NCBI RefSeq assembly: GCF_900240995.1 | Contig: NZ_LT965953.1 | Coordinates: 1,199,303 to 1,263,302, forward strand | Direction of reading: 5' to 3' | Origin: Bacillus sp. Marseille-P3661 | GTDB lineage: Bacteria; Bacillota; Bacilli; Bacillales; Bacillaceae_J | DNA: 64,000 nucleotides | In this document: positions 26,372-35,570 of the stretch, in pieces | How positions within the stretch are numbered: position 1 is the first letter of the stretch | Layout: every line of letters begins with the position of its first letter | Made by a program: the position numbers and the translations under genes | The notes under the pieces: model-generated | What the model saw: the letters and a program-made list of their open reading frames with translations, nothing else | What the model was told of the DNA's origin: nothing | Database searches by the model: none

Positions 26372-27427
26372 ATGGGCAGAGCTGAACGTAAATTACAACA
26401 TATTCAGCATGCATTAAACATAGAAATGTCTGCAACAAATAGGTTAGAGGACATTCAATTTGTACATCAAGGCCTACCGAATTTATCAACTGATGATATC
26501 TTATTAGAGACAAAAATAGGCGAACTTAACTTAAGTTCGCCTATTTTAATCAATGCGATGACAGGTGGGGGCGGAGAAAAAACGGCTGATATAAATCGAA
26601 GACTTGCACGGATTGCAAACCAGTGTAATATTCCGATTGCAGTTGGTTCGCAAATGGCTGCAATAAAAGATATAAATGAAACAAGTACATTTCGGGTTGT
26701 ACGTGAAGAAAACCCTAACGGCATCGTTTTTGCTAATCTAGGTAGTGAGGCAACAGTTGACCAAGCAAAGCAAGCTATCAATATGCTTGCGGCCGATGCA
26801 ATTCAAATCCATTTAAATGTAATCCAAGAGCTAACAATGCCAGAAGGTGATCGTGATTTTAGTGAGGTATTATTTAACCTGGAACAAATGGTAAAAGAAA
26901 TAGAGGTTCCCGTCATCGTTAAAGAGGTAGGCTTTGGAATTAGTCAAGAAACGGCGATTCAACTTACCAATATAGGTGTTCAGATTATTGATGTAGGTGG
27001 ATATGGCGGAACTAACTTTGCAAAAATTGAAAATAAGCGTCGATCAGATGTCTTGGACTTTTTTAATGATTGGGGTATTCCTACGGCAATTTCAGTAGCA
27101 GAGGTTAGTTACCGATCACCTAGTATATCGATTATTTCATCTGGTGGTATTTATAGTGTGCTTGATGTAGCTAAATCAATTGCGCTTGGAGCTTCTGCTG
27201 TAGCATTTGCAGGATATTTCCTGAAAATATTGATGGATCAAGGTGAAGAATCTTTAATAGCAACAATCCAAAGCCTTAAAGAGGATTTGACAATTCTAAT
27301 GACTGCTTTAGGGACACCCAATATAGAAACGTTACAAAAAGCTCCTCTGATCATCAGCGGACCTACTCACCATTGGTTAAATGAACGAGGCATAGATACA
27401 AAACTCTATAGTTGTAGGAAATTATAA
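26372..27427 (+). CDS. fni: Type 2 isopentenyl-diphosphate delta-isomerase
   Basis: FMN- and NADPH-dependent enzyme that interconverts IPP and DMAPP for isoprenoid synthesis, with 351 residues. Typical motifs are [44 protein letters not shown] (substrate and Mg region) and [13 protein letters not shown] (FMN-phosphate region). A 35-bp perfect palindrome lies inside the gene at 26513-26547. Its own terminator hairpin starts 5 bases after the stop and was split by IS copy 2. It serves the same isoprenoid pool as hepS/hepT in this window. Confidence 0.94.
   Translation: MGRAERKLQHIQHALNIEMSATNRLEDIQFVHQGLPNLSTDDILLETKIGELNLSSPILINAMTGGGGEKTADINRRLARIANQCNIPIAVGSQMAAIKDINETSTFRVVREENPNGIVFANLGSEATVDQAKQAINMLAADAIQIHLNVIQELTMPEGDRDFSEVLFNLEQMVKEIEVPVIVKEVGFGISQETAIQLTNIGVQIIDVGGYGGTNFAKIENKRRSDVLDFFNDWGIPTAISVAEVSYRSPSISIISSGGIYSVLDVAKSIALGASAVAFAGYFLKILMDQGEESLIATIQSLKEDLTILMTALGTPNIETLQKAPLIISGPTHHWLNERGIDTKLYSCRKL
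26513..26547. repeat. 35-bp perfect palindrome inside fni
   Basis: Left arm AAAATAGGCGAACTTAA, one central C, and right arm TTAAGTTCGCCTATTTT. The 17-bp stem without mismatch is within coding sequence and encodes the conserved [10 protein letters not shown] stretch. Confidence 0.97.
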
Positions 27428-27432
27428 AAATA

Positions 27433-27455
27433 AGGATCTCTTAATAAGAGATCCT
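27433..27455. repeat. Left 23-bp target duplication of IS copy 2 (fni terminator hairpin)
   Basis: Perfect palindrome with arms AGGATCTCTT / AAGAGATCCT around AAT, identical to 29022-29044. It is the bidirectional terminator hairpin between fni and ypzI. Confidence 0.95.
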
Positions 27456-29021
27456 CAGAGTGTAGAGAAAGGGGTATTTTTTCTCTACACTCTTTTTTGT
27501 TTAATGAAAATTAACTTAATATAAATATGAGATAGAATAAGAAAATATCACTCCCAACCACCTAGCCAAGTTTCGCTAGATGGTTGGCAATCTTTTTCAT
27601 ATTCTGGCAAGCTGCTGTAAGTAGCACTTGCTCACTTGCATTTTTAATTCCTCGTAACCGGCAGTAGCGAAGCCCATGCAGTTCTTTTGAATCTGCAAAG
27701 CTTCGCTCTACGGTTTCTTTTCTATATTTATAAAGAATTTTTCCTCCTGAAGATAATCGGTTAAGTCTCACCTTCTCTTTATGTTCTTCCCAAACATGTC
27801 GTGTGACCACTTTTTGCTTATTTTTTGACCGTGTACATTGTTGTAGGAGAGGGCAATTTGTACATTTTTTAGAGTCGGATTTATATTCACGATATCCTTC
27901 CCTTGTTGTGGTACGATAATTTAATTGTTCACCATTGGGACAGACATATACATCTGTATCCGCATCATATGTAAATTTCCACTTTTGAAAAAGTCCTCTT
28001 GTCGGTTGATATCTTCTGTGGGCAATTACACCAAAGATCTCACGATCAAATAATCCCTTACATATTGGATTTGTTAAGTATCCAGAATCTAGTGCCACCG
28101 CTTCTACGTTAAAATCAAATCGTGAGATTTGACGATCTAATCGCTTGAGATAAGGAACTGAATCATGGACATTACCGGGAGTTACAAAGGCATCTGTTAT
28201 AATATTGTATTTAATATCGGTTGTACGGTGGTCTAGATAACAGAACATTTCTTGCTTATTATCACGTGACATAAATCCACAATCCGGATCAGTTGTACTC
28301 TTCCGGATTTCTTTCGTTTCATTCACCTCCTCTTTTTCCTTTAGAGGCTTTTTTCCATGTTTTACTCGATCTTCCTCAATGGCTTTATTTAATTCCTCTA
28401 CATATTCACGTGTCTCCACTTCAACTTCTTCTTTTATGAATTTATGCTTATTTGCATTTGCCTTTACATGAGTTGAATCAGTAAACAAGACTCTCCCACC
28501 AACCATTTTGTGATTAATGGCTTGCATAACACTTTCATCAAAGATCTCTTGAAAAATGTCAGTATCTTTAAAACGCATTCGACGGTTCCAACTTATAGTG
28601 GAGTGGTGTGGCACTGGATCAGTTAATTTAAGACCAAGAAACCAGCGGTAAGCAATGTTCATTTGTATTTCACGTTCAAGTTGTCTTTCTGAACGGATAC
28701 CGTAAATATAACCAATAAACATCATCTTAAATAAAATAAGTGGATCCAACGAAGGACGTCCATTATCTTCGCAATAGTACGGTCGAACTCTTTCTGGAAT
28801 AAATGAAAAGTCTATGTACTTATCGATTTTTCTTAATAGATGATCTTCAGGGACAAGGTCTTCAATAGATACAAATTCAACTTCGTTTTGAGTATTTTTT
28901 CTAGTGTTAAACATACTAATCACCATCCTATCTATATTACTTATATTATACCAAATTAACGCGGTGAATTGTTAAAGTTAATGTGAAAAAAATAGACTGT
29001 CGAGGGTTTCTCGACAGCCTG
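27456..29021 (-). mobile_element. IS1182-family insertion sequence, copy 2 (1,566 bp)
   Basis: Same length, ends and transposase as copy 1, in inverted orientation, and bounded by a different 23-bp palindromic duplication. The near identity of the two copies shows recent transposition. It separates fni from ypzI without interrupting either gene. Confidence 0.95.
27562..28914 (-). CDS. IS1182-family DDE transposase, copy 2
   Basis: Transposase of 450 residues identical to copy 1 apart from Val for Leu at residue 150 (GTA for TTA), four residues after the first catalytic Asp in TDSTH. The DDE residues (146, 276, 403) and the cysteine cluster are intact. The start at 28914 is chosen as for copy 1; 28926 is an alternative. 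It is transcribed towards fni, and a 14-bp hairpin with T-run at 27457-27493 lies between the two genes. Confidence 0.93.
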   Translation of the reverse strand: MFNTRKNTQNEVEFVSIEDLVPEDHLLRKIDKYIDFSFIPERVRPYYCEDNGRPSLDPLILFKMMFIGYIYGIRSERQLEREIQMNIAYRWFLGLKLTDPVPHHSTISWNRRMRFKDTDIFQEIFDESVMQAINHKMVGGRVLFTDSTHVKANANKHKFIKEEVEVETREYVEELNKAIEEDRVKHGKKPLKEKEEVNETKEIRKSTTDPDCGFMSRDNKQEMFCYLDHRTTDIKYNIITDAFVTPGNVHDSVPYLKRLDRQISRFDFNVEAVALDSGYLTNPICKGLFDREIFGVIAHRRYQPTRGLFQKWKFTYDADTDVYVCPNGEQLNYRTTTREGYREYKSDSKKCTNCPLLQQCTRSKNKQKVVTRHVWEEHKEKVRLNRLSSGGKILYKYRKETVERSFADSKELHGLRYCRLRGIKNASEQVLLTAACQNMKKIANHLAKLG

Positions 29022-29044
29022 AGGATCTCTTAATAAGAGATCCT
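29022..29044. repeat. Right 23-bp target duplication of IS copy 2
   Basis: Identical to 27433-27455. It keeps the original TTATTTTT tail on its right and now serves as the first hairpin after ypzI. Confidence 0.95.
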
Positions 29045-29049
29045 TATTT

Positions 29050-29181
29050 TTATTGATTTCTTTCCCTAGCTCCCTCAGGACTCTCGAGAGCTGTTGCACC
29101 CTTTTCAGAGAGTTTTTGATCGCGATCTGACTCAACTCGCCCTGATTGTCTAAGCTTTTTTTCTTGACGATCTCTTCCCAT
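29050..29181 (-). CDS. ypzI: Small YpzI-family protein (43 residues)
   Basis: Short highly charged protein beginning MGRDRQEKKLRQSGRVESDR and ending GARERNQ. This resembles B. subtilis YpzI, a 43-residue protein of unknown function at the same locus. The start follows CTGGAGGG on the minus strand. It converges with fni; the terminator hairpin that both genes shared has been duplicated by IS copy 2, leaving one copy for each. It is too short for most ORF callers. Confidence 0.85.
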   Translation of the reverse strand: MGRDRQEKKLRQSGRVESDRDQKLSEKGATALESPEGARERNQ

Positions 29182-29308
29182 AATTCATCCCTCCAGTCGT
29201 TTTCATTTCTTAGAGTTTCACTTTAGTATTTTCTTTTTTATTAACATTATACGGGGCAAGAATGAAACCGTAAAAATTAAGACATAATGGATATTGGTGG
29301 TGATATCG

Positions 29309-29911
29309 ATGGAAGGGATTGTTTTTTATTGGTTTTCTTGGATTGCCTGGGTCTTTTCAACTTTCTTTATGAAAAAAGGGAAAAAAAGACTAATATTAAG
29401 TGCTGCAATTTTGCTTTTTATTATTGGCAGTAATCATATAGTGCGGATATCAAGTATTTCTATAAATTTAACCTTCTTATTATTAATTCTTTTTACATTG
29501 AGTGTAGTATCAATAAACGTAAGAGGTTGGACTTTAATTTATTTCTTAATTAGCTCTTTAATTATAACAATGGGTTATGTAGGCTTTCACTTGTTTGAAT
29601 TATTTGATCCTGTATGGTTATTATTTGATCGAAATCTCATGCTTTCTGTTGCAATGGTTTATTTGACTTTAATGCTACTAAAAGACAGTTCGCATCGTAT
29701 GATGGTTATGATTATTGGGGTTTGTAATGGCGAACTTCTTTACACCTATATTCTAAGTAGATTTTCATTTCCACACGAAATTGGTTCATTTCAATTTTTA
29801 GATGTTATGGCAATTATGACATTATTAGTTATGTTTTGGAGCATACTAGAAAAAGTTACCATGATATGGGAAACACATTTCCAGGCAAGGACGAAAGGAA
29901 AGGCAGGTTGA
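29309..29911 (+). CDS. yphA: Polytopic membrane protein YphA
   Basis: Membrane protein of 200 residues with about six transmembrane helices. It begins MEGIVFYWFSWIAWVFSTF, as B. subtilis YphA does. ATG 29309 is chosen because GGTGGTGAT precedes it; upstream TTG and GTG codons would include that site. Four bases separate it from the YIEGIA gene, so they form an operon with the small downstream partner. No function is established. Confidence 0.85.
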   Translation: MEGIVFYWFSWIAWVFSTFFMKKGKKRLILSAAILLFIIGSNHIVRISSISINLTFLLLILFTLSVVSINVRGWTLIYFLISSLIITMGYVGFHLFELFDPVWLLFDRNLMLSVAMVYLTLMLLKDSSHRMMVMIIGVCNGELLYTYILSRFSFPHEIGSFQFLDVMAIMTLLVMFWSILEKVTMIWETHFQARTKGKAG

Positions 29912-29915
29912 CAGT

Positions 29916-30812
29916 GTGAATGAATATACATATCCAATTTTAATGGGGGTTGTAGTTGGTACATTAACAAGACTATATATGTTAAGAACAGATTACCGTC
30001 AATATCCAACGTATTTGCATGGGAAAATAATTCATCTTGCGTTAGGTTTTATTGCGGCTGGATTAGGTACAGTTGCTGTACCTTCAATTATGGAGGAAGA
30101 TTTTACGGCCATCACCTTTTTGACCCTAGCGGCTTCGCAATTTAGGGATGTTCGCAATATGGAGCGCAATACGTTAACCGAACTTGATTCATATGAGTTG
30201 GTTCCCCGAGGCAGCACATATATCGAGGGTATTGCTGTAGCGTTTGAAGGACGAAATTATTTGGTGATATTCACCTCTTTTGTAACAACACTTGCATATC
30301 TTACAATTGATTGGTGGGCTGGCATAATCGCAGGTTTTATATGTTTATTATTATCAAAAAAGTGGATGTCTGGCGGCAGATTAAAGGATATTGTAGATAT
30401 TGAGCATCATGAACTTCACTTTGAAGGGGCAGGTTTATATATTGATAATATTTATATTATGAATATTGGCTTACCTGCGCGTCAAGAAGAGATTTTAAAA
30501 TATGGAATGGGTTTTATTTTAAAACCAAAAAATTTTAATATTAGGTCGACTATTGCGAATTTAGGGCAACGGCAGGCCATTTTACATGATGTTTCCGTGG
30601 CTTTGGGGGTATTTAGGGATTCTGGAACACCGGCGTTAGTTCCTCTAGCCAAAAGAGATCTGGATGATGGTCGTGTTGGCGTATTTGTATTACCCCAAGA
30701 AAAAGATTTAGAAAAAGCTATAGCTGTTATAGGTCAGGTTCCGGTTCTTGAAAATGCTATTAGAATGCCTACTGAGTCAAAAGCAAATGAAAAGGGGCGT
30801 AAGTTAGAATGA
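29916..30812 (+). CDS. YIEGIA family membrane protein
   Basis: Protein of 298 residues named for its conserved YIEGIA motif, seen here as RGSTYIEGIAVAFEGRNYLVIF. Hydrophobic segments occur near the N-terminus and between residues 110 and 150; the C-terminal half is soluble. The start is GTG 29916 after AAAGGAAAGG. It overlaps the next small gene by four bases (ATGA), which implies that the two products act together. The family is typical of sporulating Bacillales; its biochemical role is unknown. Confidence 0.85.
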   Translation: MNEYTYPILMGVVVGTLTRLYMLRTDYRQYPTYLHGKIIHLALGFIAAGLGTVAVPSIMEEDFTAITFLTLAASQFRDVRNMERNTLTELDSYELVPRGSTYIEGIAVAFEGRNYLVIFTSFVTTLAYLTIDWWAGIIAGFICLLLSKKWMSGGRLKDIVDIEHHELHFEGAGLYIDNIYIMNIGLPARQEEILKYGMGFILKPKNFNIRSTIANLGQRQAILHDVSVALGVFRDSGTPALVPLAKRDLDDGRVGVFVLPQEKDLEKAIAVIGQVPVLENAIRMPTESKANEKGRKLE

Positions 30813-30994
30813 ATATTGAAAAGTACATATTAGCTATCGTCACGACCAATCCAAACAAAGCAGCCGGAGCAACAGCTATCTTTCAATGCGACTCTACAGA
30901 AGAGATGGAATTTTATGCAGCAAATTTAGAAGCAATTCTAGATGGAATTGCCCACCGGCTAACAGATGACTTATATGTCATCGTAAAACATTAA
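30809..30994 (+). CDS. Small partner protein of YIEGIA (capping complex subunit)
   Basis: Protein of 61 residues (starting MNIEKYILAIVTTNPNKAAG and ending LYVIVKH) that always follows the YIEGIA gene in related genomes and is named in public annotation as its capping-complex subunit. It starts in the ATGA overlap with the preceding gene, so it is translationally coupled. No motif indicates an enzymatic role. Confidence 0.75.
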   Translation: MNIEKYILAIVTTNPNKAAGATAIFQCDSTEEMEFYAANLEAILDGIAHRLTDDLYVIVKH

Positions 30995-31054
30995 CATGAA
31001 AATGTTGTTTGTATTGTTGTTATTTGGTAAGATAATTTAGTTACTAAAAGATCT

Positions 31055-31085
31055 AGTCCCTTCTTAAATTGAGAAGGGTTTTTTC
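31055..31085 (+). terminator. Intrinsic terminator of the yphA-YIEGIA operon
   Basis: CCCTTCTT / GAGAAGGG stem followed by TTTTTT. Confidence 0.85.
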
Positions 31086-31199
31086 ATACTGTGATGATAT
31101 ACTTTTGTAAGAAATTCTTGGTAAATAAATAGTTTTTAATTATGGAGCAACTACAATTACTTAACAAATGGGTTGCAAAATGTGGAAAGGAAGATTAAA

Positions 31200-32510
31200 A
31201 TGGCAAAACCAGTCGTAGCAATAGTCGGTCGCCCGAATGTAGGAAAGTCAACAATTTTTAATCGGGTCGTCGGAGAACGTATTTCAATAGTGGAAGATGT
31301 ACCAGGTGTAACAAGAGATCGCATATACAGTTCAGCTGAATGGTTGAATAAAACCTTCAATCTAATTGATACAGGCGGTATAGAAATTGGTGATGAGCCG
31401 TTGCTTGTACAAATGAGACAGCAGGCAGAAATAGCGATCGATGAGGCAGATGTAATTATTTTTATGGTTAATGGCCGAGAGGGAGTAACCGCAGCTGATG
31501 AAGAAGTGGCGAAGTTATTATTCCGCTCTAAAAAACCAATTGTGCTAGCCGTTAATAAAATTGATAACCAAGAAATGAAAGAACAAATCTATGAATTTTA
31601 TTCTCTTGGTTTTGGAGATCCTTTTCCAATTTCAGGATCACATGGCCTTGGGTTAGGCGATTTATTAGACGCAGTGATCGAAAAGTTTCCTACAAAAGAT
31701 GAAGAAGAATATGATGAGTCCACCATTCAATTTTGTTTAATTGGTCGACCTAATGTAGGCAAATCTTCTTTAGTTAATGCAATATTAGGTGAGGAAAGAG
31801 TCATTGTAAGTGATATTGAGGGTACAACAAGAGATGCTATAGATACGAAACTAACACGTGAAGGACAGGATTATGTAATTGTTGATACAGCAGGAATGAG
31901 AAAAAGAGGAAAGGTTTATGAAAACCTTGAAAAATATAGTGTACTCCGGGCGTTAAAAGCGATTGAACGCTCAGATGTAGTACTAGTAGTCTTAGACGGT
32001 GAACGAGGTATAATAGAACAGGATAAAAAAATTGCAGGCTATGCACATGATGCAGGACGAGCAGTGGTGATTGTAGTTAATAAATGGGATGCAGTTGAAA
32101 AAGATGAAAAAACTATGAAAGAGTTCGAACAAACAATTAGAGATCACTTTCAATTTTTAGATTATGCACCTATAGTATTCCTATCAGCCAAAACAAAAAA
32201 ACGTATACATACATTGTTACCGATGATTAATACGGCTTCTGACAGTCACAATATGCGAGTACAAACGAATATATTAAACGATGTTATAATGGATGCCGTA
32301 GCCATGAATCCAACACCAACTGATAGAGGAACTCGATTGAAAATTTATTATGCTACACAAGTTGCTGTTAAACCGCCAACATTTGTGATATTTGTAAATG
32401 ATCCTGAACTGCTGCACTTCTCATATGCGCGGTTCTTAGAAAACAGGATACGTGAAGCATTCGAATTTATTGGCTCACCTATAAAGATCATAGCTAGAGC
32501 ACGAAAATAG
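31200..32510 (+). CDS. der: Ribosome-assembly GTPase Der (EngA)
   Basis: Essential tandem GTPase of 436 residues acting late in 50S subunit maturation. G domain 1 has GRPNVGKST (P-loop) near residue 10, DTGG, and NKID; G domain 2 has GRPNVGKSS near residue 182, DTAG and NKWD. A C-terminal KH-like domain follows. ATG 31200 is chosen because GGAAAGGAAG precedes it and it gives the exact family start [13 protein letters not shown]; an ATG at 31173 has no support. gpsA follows as in B. subtilis. Confidence 0.97.
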   Translation: MAKPVVAIVGRPNVGKSTIFNRVVGERISIVEDVPGVTRDRIYSSAEWLNKTFNLIDTGGIEIGDEPLLVQMRQQAEIAIDEADVIIFMVNGREGVTAADEEVAKLLFRSKKPIVLAVNKIDNQEMKEQIYEFYSLGFGDPFPISGSHGLGLGDLLDAVIEKFPTKDEEEYDESTIQFCLIGRPNVGKSSLVNAILGEERVIVSDIEGTTRDAIDTKLTREGQDYVIVDTAGMRKRGKVYENLEKYSVLRALKAIERSDVVLVVLDGERGIIEQDKKIAGYAHDAGRAVVIVVNKWDAVEKDEKTMKEFEQTIRDHFQFLDYAPIVFLSAKTKKRIHTLLPMINTASDSHNMRVQTNILNDVIMDAVAMNPTPTDRGTRLKIYYATQVAVKPPTFVIFVNDPELLHFSYARFLENRIREAFEFIGSPIKIIARARK

Positions 32511-32591
32511 TAACGAAATGTTATCAATTTTGAATCTAGTAACATCTAGGGGTAATCTTGAGAAAAAAGCTTATGAATGGAGTGTGTTTTT

Positions 32592-33611
32592 TTGGTAAAG
32601 TGTGCTGTCATTGGAGCAGGAAGCTGGGGAACTGCACTGGCAATGGTTCTCGCTGATAATGGCCATGAAGTTAGGTTATGGGGACATCGAGAAGAGCAAA
32701 TTTATGAAATTAATAAGAATCATACAAATAGTAAATATTTACCCGATATTAGATTATCAGAAAGTATTGTCGGATATTCATCATTAGAAGCAGTTTTAGA
32801 TCAAGTTGAAGTCATAATTTTAGCTGTTCCGACTAAGGCTGTAAGAGATGTTTTAAAGAAAATGGTCTCTTTTATTAATGAAAAGTTATTGATTTGTCAC
32901 GTTAGTAAAGGGCTAGAGCCTGATTCATTGAAAAGGATTTCTGAGCTCGTAAAAGAAGAAGTGCCCGCACATCTACGGGAAGAAGTTGTTGTGCTGTCTG
33001 GACCTTCACATGCTGAAGAAGTAAGTAAAAGACAACCAACAACTGTTACGGTTTCCTCAGTTGATTTAAAAGCAGCGGAAAAAATTCAGGATTTATTTAG
33101 TAATCATAACTTTAGAGTCTATACAAACCCAGATATTATTGGTGTGGAAATTGGCGGTGCTTTAAAAAATATTATTGCACTTGGAGCAGGGATATCCGAT
33201 GGTCTAGGCTATGGAGACAATGCCAAAGCTGCTTTAATAACTAGAGGATTAGCTGAAATTTCACGGCTTGGTGTTAAGATGGGGGCCAATCCATTAACTT
33301 TCGCCGGTTTGGCTGGAATTGGTGATCTTATCGTTACGTGTACAAGTGTACATAGCCGAAATTGGCGTGCTGGTAATTTATTGGGTAAAGGCCATCAACT
33401 AGACGAGGTCTTAGAGAATATGGGAATGGTAGTAGAAGGTGTCCGGACAACAAAAGCTGCTTATCAATTATCAAAAAAAGAAAATGTAGAAATGCCAATT
33501 ACAAAGGCGATTTTTGATATATTATTCAATAATTCTGACCCTAGAAAAGCAGTTGAAGGATTAATGGGTCGCGTACCAACGCACGAAATGGAAGATTTAC
33601 CGATCAAGTAA
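32592..33611 (+). CDS. gpsA: Glycerol-3-phosphate dehydrogenase [NAD(P)+]
   Basis: Reduces dihydroxyacetone phosphate to sn-glycerol-3-phosphate for phospholipid synthesis. The N-terminal Rossmann motif is [21 protein letters not shown] and the catalytic-Lys region [16 protein letters not shown] follow, and [11 protein letters not shown] is C-terminal. The 339-residue form begins at TTG 32592, 9 bases after GGAGTG; an ATG at 32577 would contain that site. The downstream terminator at 33651-33677 ends the der-gpsA unit. Confidence 0.93.
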   Translation: MVKCAVIGAGSWGTALAMVLADNGHEVRLWGHREEQIYEINKNHTNSKYLPDIRLSESIVGYSSLEAVLDQVEVIILAVPTKAVRDVLKKMVSFINEKLLICHVSKGLEPDSLKRISELVKEEVPAHLREEVVVLSGPSHAEEVSKRQPTTVTVSSVDLKAAEKIQDLFSNHNFRVYTNPDIIGVEIGGALKNIIALGAGISDGLGYGDNAKAALITRGLAEISRLGVKMGANPLTFAGLAGIGDLIVTCTSVHSRNWRAGNLLGKGHQLDEVLENMGMVVEGVRTTKAAYQLSKKENVEMPITKAIFDILFNNSDPRKAVEGLMGRVPTHEMEDLPIK

Positions 33612-33650
33612 AAATGTATTGAAACAAGGGTTATAGAATCAGGATAGAGC

Positions 33651-33677
33651 AGGGGTCTTACAAAGGCTCCTTTTTTA
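33651..33677 (+). terminator. Terminator of gpsA
   Basis: AGGGGTCT pairs with AGGCTCCT using two G-U pairs, followed by T6. Confidence 0.65.
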
Positions 33678-33764
33678 TTTCAACAAAAAATCAAATCAAA
33701 ATATTTTATGGCAGAAAGCGTGTTTAGTTTATAAATTCTTATTTGATATTGTTACAATGACATT

Positions 33765-33792
33765 CACCCATTTTTCCTCCTTGCATATAGTA
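33765..33792 (+). promoter_or_regulatory. Possible SigK-type promoter of spoVIF
   Basis: CATATAGTA (33784-33792) fits the SigK -10 CATAnnnTA. CACC at 33765-33768 fits the short -35, but the spacer is 15 rather than the usual 16. Late mother-cell expression would suit the gene. Confidence 0.4.
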
Positions 33793-33820
33793 ACATTAGA
33801 AATAACAAGGAGGATTTATT

Positions 33821-34078
33821 GTGAGAGAATTCATACCTAAGAGTTTATTCGACAAAATTGAAACAAAAACAAATATTAAATCTGAGGATATTATTAATGT
33901 TGCTGATTCAATAAAAGATGCTAATTTACAGGATGAGGAAACAGTACGCCTTCTTGTAAAACAACTTTCATCACTTGCAAATGTTCCTGTTTCACAGGAT
34001 AAAGAGGATTCGATAGTAGATGCGATTATTAATCAAAAACGACCTTTAGATTTTAGGGAAATTGACGGAAATATGTAG
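33821..34078 (+). CDS. Stage VI sporulation protein F family
   Basis: Protein of 85 residues (starting MREFIPKSLFDKIETKTNIKS) related to SpoVIF/YjcC, a late mother-cell protein involved in spore-coat assembly through GerE. The start is GTG 33821, 9 bases after AAGGAGG. It is a single-gene unit with a possible SigK promoter. The family call rests on the Phe/Asp-rich N-terminus, the length and the sporulation context; the true spoVIF may be a separate paralogue in this genome. Confidence 0.7.
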   Translation: MREFIPKSLFDKIETKTNIKSEDIINVADSIKDANLQDEETVRLLVKQLSSLANVPVSQDKEDSIVDAIINQKRPLDFREIDGNM

Positions 34079-34191
34079 TAAAAATTAATGGAACCATAGG
34101 CGCTTTAATGAGTCGGCCAGTCAATTTTTCGCATAGTATAAAGTGTAACAAATTTGTTGAACTGTGGTTGAAAGGGATATTTAGTCGCTAA

Positions 34192-34226
34192 AGGCTGAAG
34201 CATTGCCCCATGCTTTGGTCTTTTTT
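34192..34226 (+). terminator. Intrinsic terminator downstream of spoVIF
   Basis: AGGCTGAAGCAT / ATGCTTTGGTCT stem with wobble pairs, followed by T6. It lies more than 100 bases after the stop codon. Confidence 0.7.
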
Positions 34227-34361
34227 ATTCTCTAGGAATTAACTTTATTGGATTTGGACTGCTACCGGTGTTATAGGCCTTCATTATGAGTTTCTTTTAT
34301 TTCGTGTCTTTAGGGGACAAGTTATGATATAATAAGCCCGATTTGAAAAGGAGTTGGTAAT

Positions 34362-34562
34362 ATGTCACCAGGGTTATTAAAGATGTGGATCTCGTTTATT
34401 GGAATAGGAAGTATGTTCCTTTCCGTAATTATTATCTATTTAAGTCGTTATAAACTAAAAGGTTTTTTTAAAGCAATAACAGCAATTATTGCATACATAC
34501 TGATGATTGTAGCCGGATTGATTATTTTCTGGGTGGTAATGAGTGGTCCTGTTCCTGAATGA
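34362..34562 (+). CDS. yphE: DUF2768 small membrane protein YphE
   Basis: Protein of 66 residues with two transmembrane helices (MWISFIGIGSMFLSVIIIYL and ITAIIAYILMIVAGLIIFWVV) separated by a short basic loop. Length and position between gpsA and yphF match B. subtilis YphE. The start follows AAAAGGAG. Its function is unknown. Confidence 0.82.
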   Translation: MSPGLLKMWISFIGIGSMFLSVIIIYLSRYKLKGFFKAITAIIAYILMIVAGLIIFWVVMSGPVPE

Positions 34563-34592
34563 TGCTTATGTTGAAGATGGAGGGTTTCTAAA

Positions 34593-35309
34593 TTGAGAAA
34601 GATAAATTTATTGGCAGGTTTGGTTATGTTGTTAATTACCCTGTCTGGTTGCTTATATCCACAGGATAGACTAAGCCAAAACCAAGTGCCATATAAAGAT
34701 CAGATTCAAATGGTGCAAAATGCAGTAAATCAGTTTCAAGAGAATGAAGGTGGAATCTTACCGATAAAAACGAAAGACAGTGATACACCCATATACCAAA
34801 AATATTTAATCGATTTTAATAAGCTAAGTCCGCGCTATATTTCAGAGCCGCCTGGAAGTGCATTTGAAAGTGGTGGTATATTTCAATATGTACTCGTGGA
34901 CGTAGAATCGGATCCAAAGGTAAAGTTAATAGATCTAACCAGTGTTGAAGTAATACGGGAACTAAAATTACGTATTAATTTTTATCGTGAGAAGCATAGT
35001 TATCCGCCATATAAAGAAAAAATAGCAGAGAATTATTTTACTGTTGATTATGAAGAATTAGGTTATGGGGATAGTCCCCCTTATGTAAAAAGCCCATATT
35101 CGCAAAAAAACCTTCCTTTATTTATTGATACACAAGGGGAGATTTATATAGATTATGCTGCTGATTTGTATGCAGAATTACAAAAAAATAAAACTAATTA
35201 TCAACCGGGTGATGATATAAGGGGAATCCTTGTTAGTGAATATGACTTTGTACCTGCATACTCTGTACCGTATACGATTAAAGATAATGAGCCTATTTTT
35301 CTACAGTAA
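34593..35309 (+). CDS. yphF: Lipoprotein YphF (DUF3939)
   Basis: Exported lipoprotein of 238 residues. The signal peptide ends in lipobox TLSGC, giving lipidated Cys21. The mature part has two ABC-like helical segments and no catalytic motif that I recognise. It starts with TTG 34593, 9 bases after GATGGAGGG. Position immediately before spoIVA as in B. subtilis suggests sporulation-related expression, but this is inference. Confidence 0.83.
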   Translation: MRKINLLAGLVMLLITLSGCLYPQDRLSQNQVPYKDQIQMVQNAVNQFQENEGGILPIKTKDSDTPIYQKYLIDFNKLSPRYISEPPGSAFESGGIFQYVLVDVESDPKVKLIDLTSVEVIRELKLRINFYREKHSYPPYKEKIAENYFTVDYEELGYGDSPPYVKSPYSQKNLPLFIDTQGEIYIDYAADLYAELQKNKTNYQPGDDIRGILVSEYDFVPAYSVPYTIKDNEPIFLQ

Positions 35310-35393
35310 TAACATTAGGCATAAGTGAAGATTACAGCATAACAAAAACTAAATTTCGAATTTTTCTAAACAGAATAAATATTTTTTGTCATG

Positions 35394-35433
35394 AACCCTG
35401 CTCTAAAGTAATACTTTTTTATAGAGCAGGGTT
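35394..35433. terminator. Hairpin downstream of yphF
   Basis: AACCCTGCTCTA / TAGAGCAGGGTT, a 12-bp perfect stem around a 16-base loop. The T-tract is short (TTT then ATT), so termination strength is uncertain. Confidence 0.65.
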
Positions 35434-35486
35434 TATTCTGTGATCTAGGGAGTTTGAAAAAATACCATAAAATATATATTTTTTGG

Positions 35487-35516
35487 TCATATTTAATTGG
35501 GACAACATCATACACT
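35487..35516 (+). promoter_or_regulatory. SigE promoter of spoIVA
   Basis: TCATATT (35487-35493), a 15-base spacer and CATACACT (35509-35516) match the SigE consensus at every informative position. It lies 55 bases before the spoIVA start. Confidence 0.85.
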
Positions 35517-35570
35517 TATACTGTCTAACGTTAGTATGTTACCCAGAACCAAAGAGCGGGAGGGGTTCAA

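Noticed and set aside
26467-26781. Minus-strand frame of 104 codons within fni
   Set aside because: Lies wholly inside a well-supported gene with no ribosome-binding site, so it is a shadow of fni codon usage.
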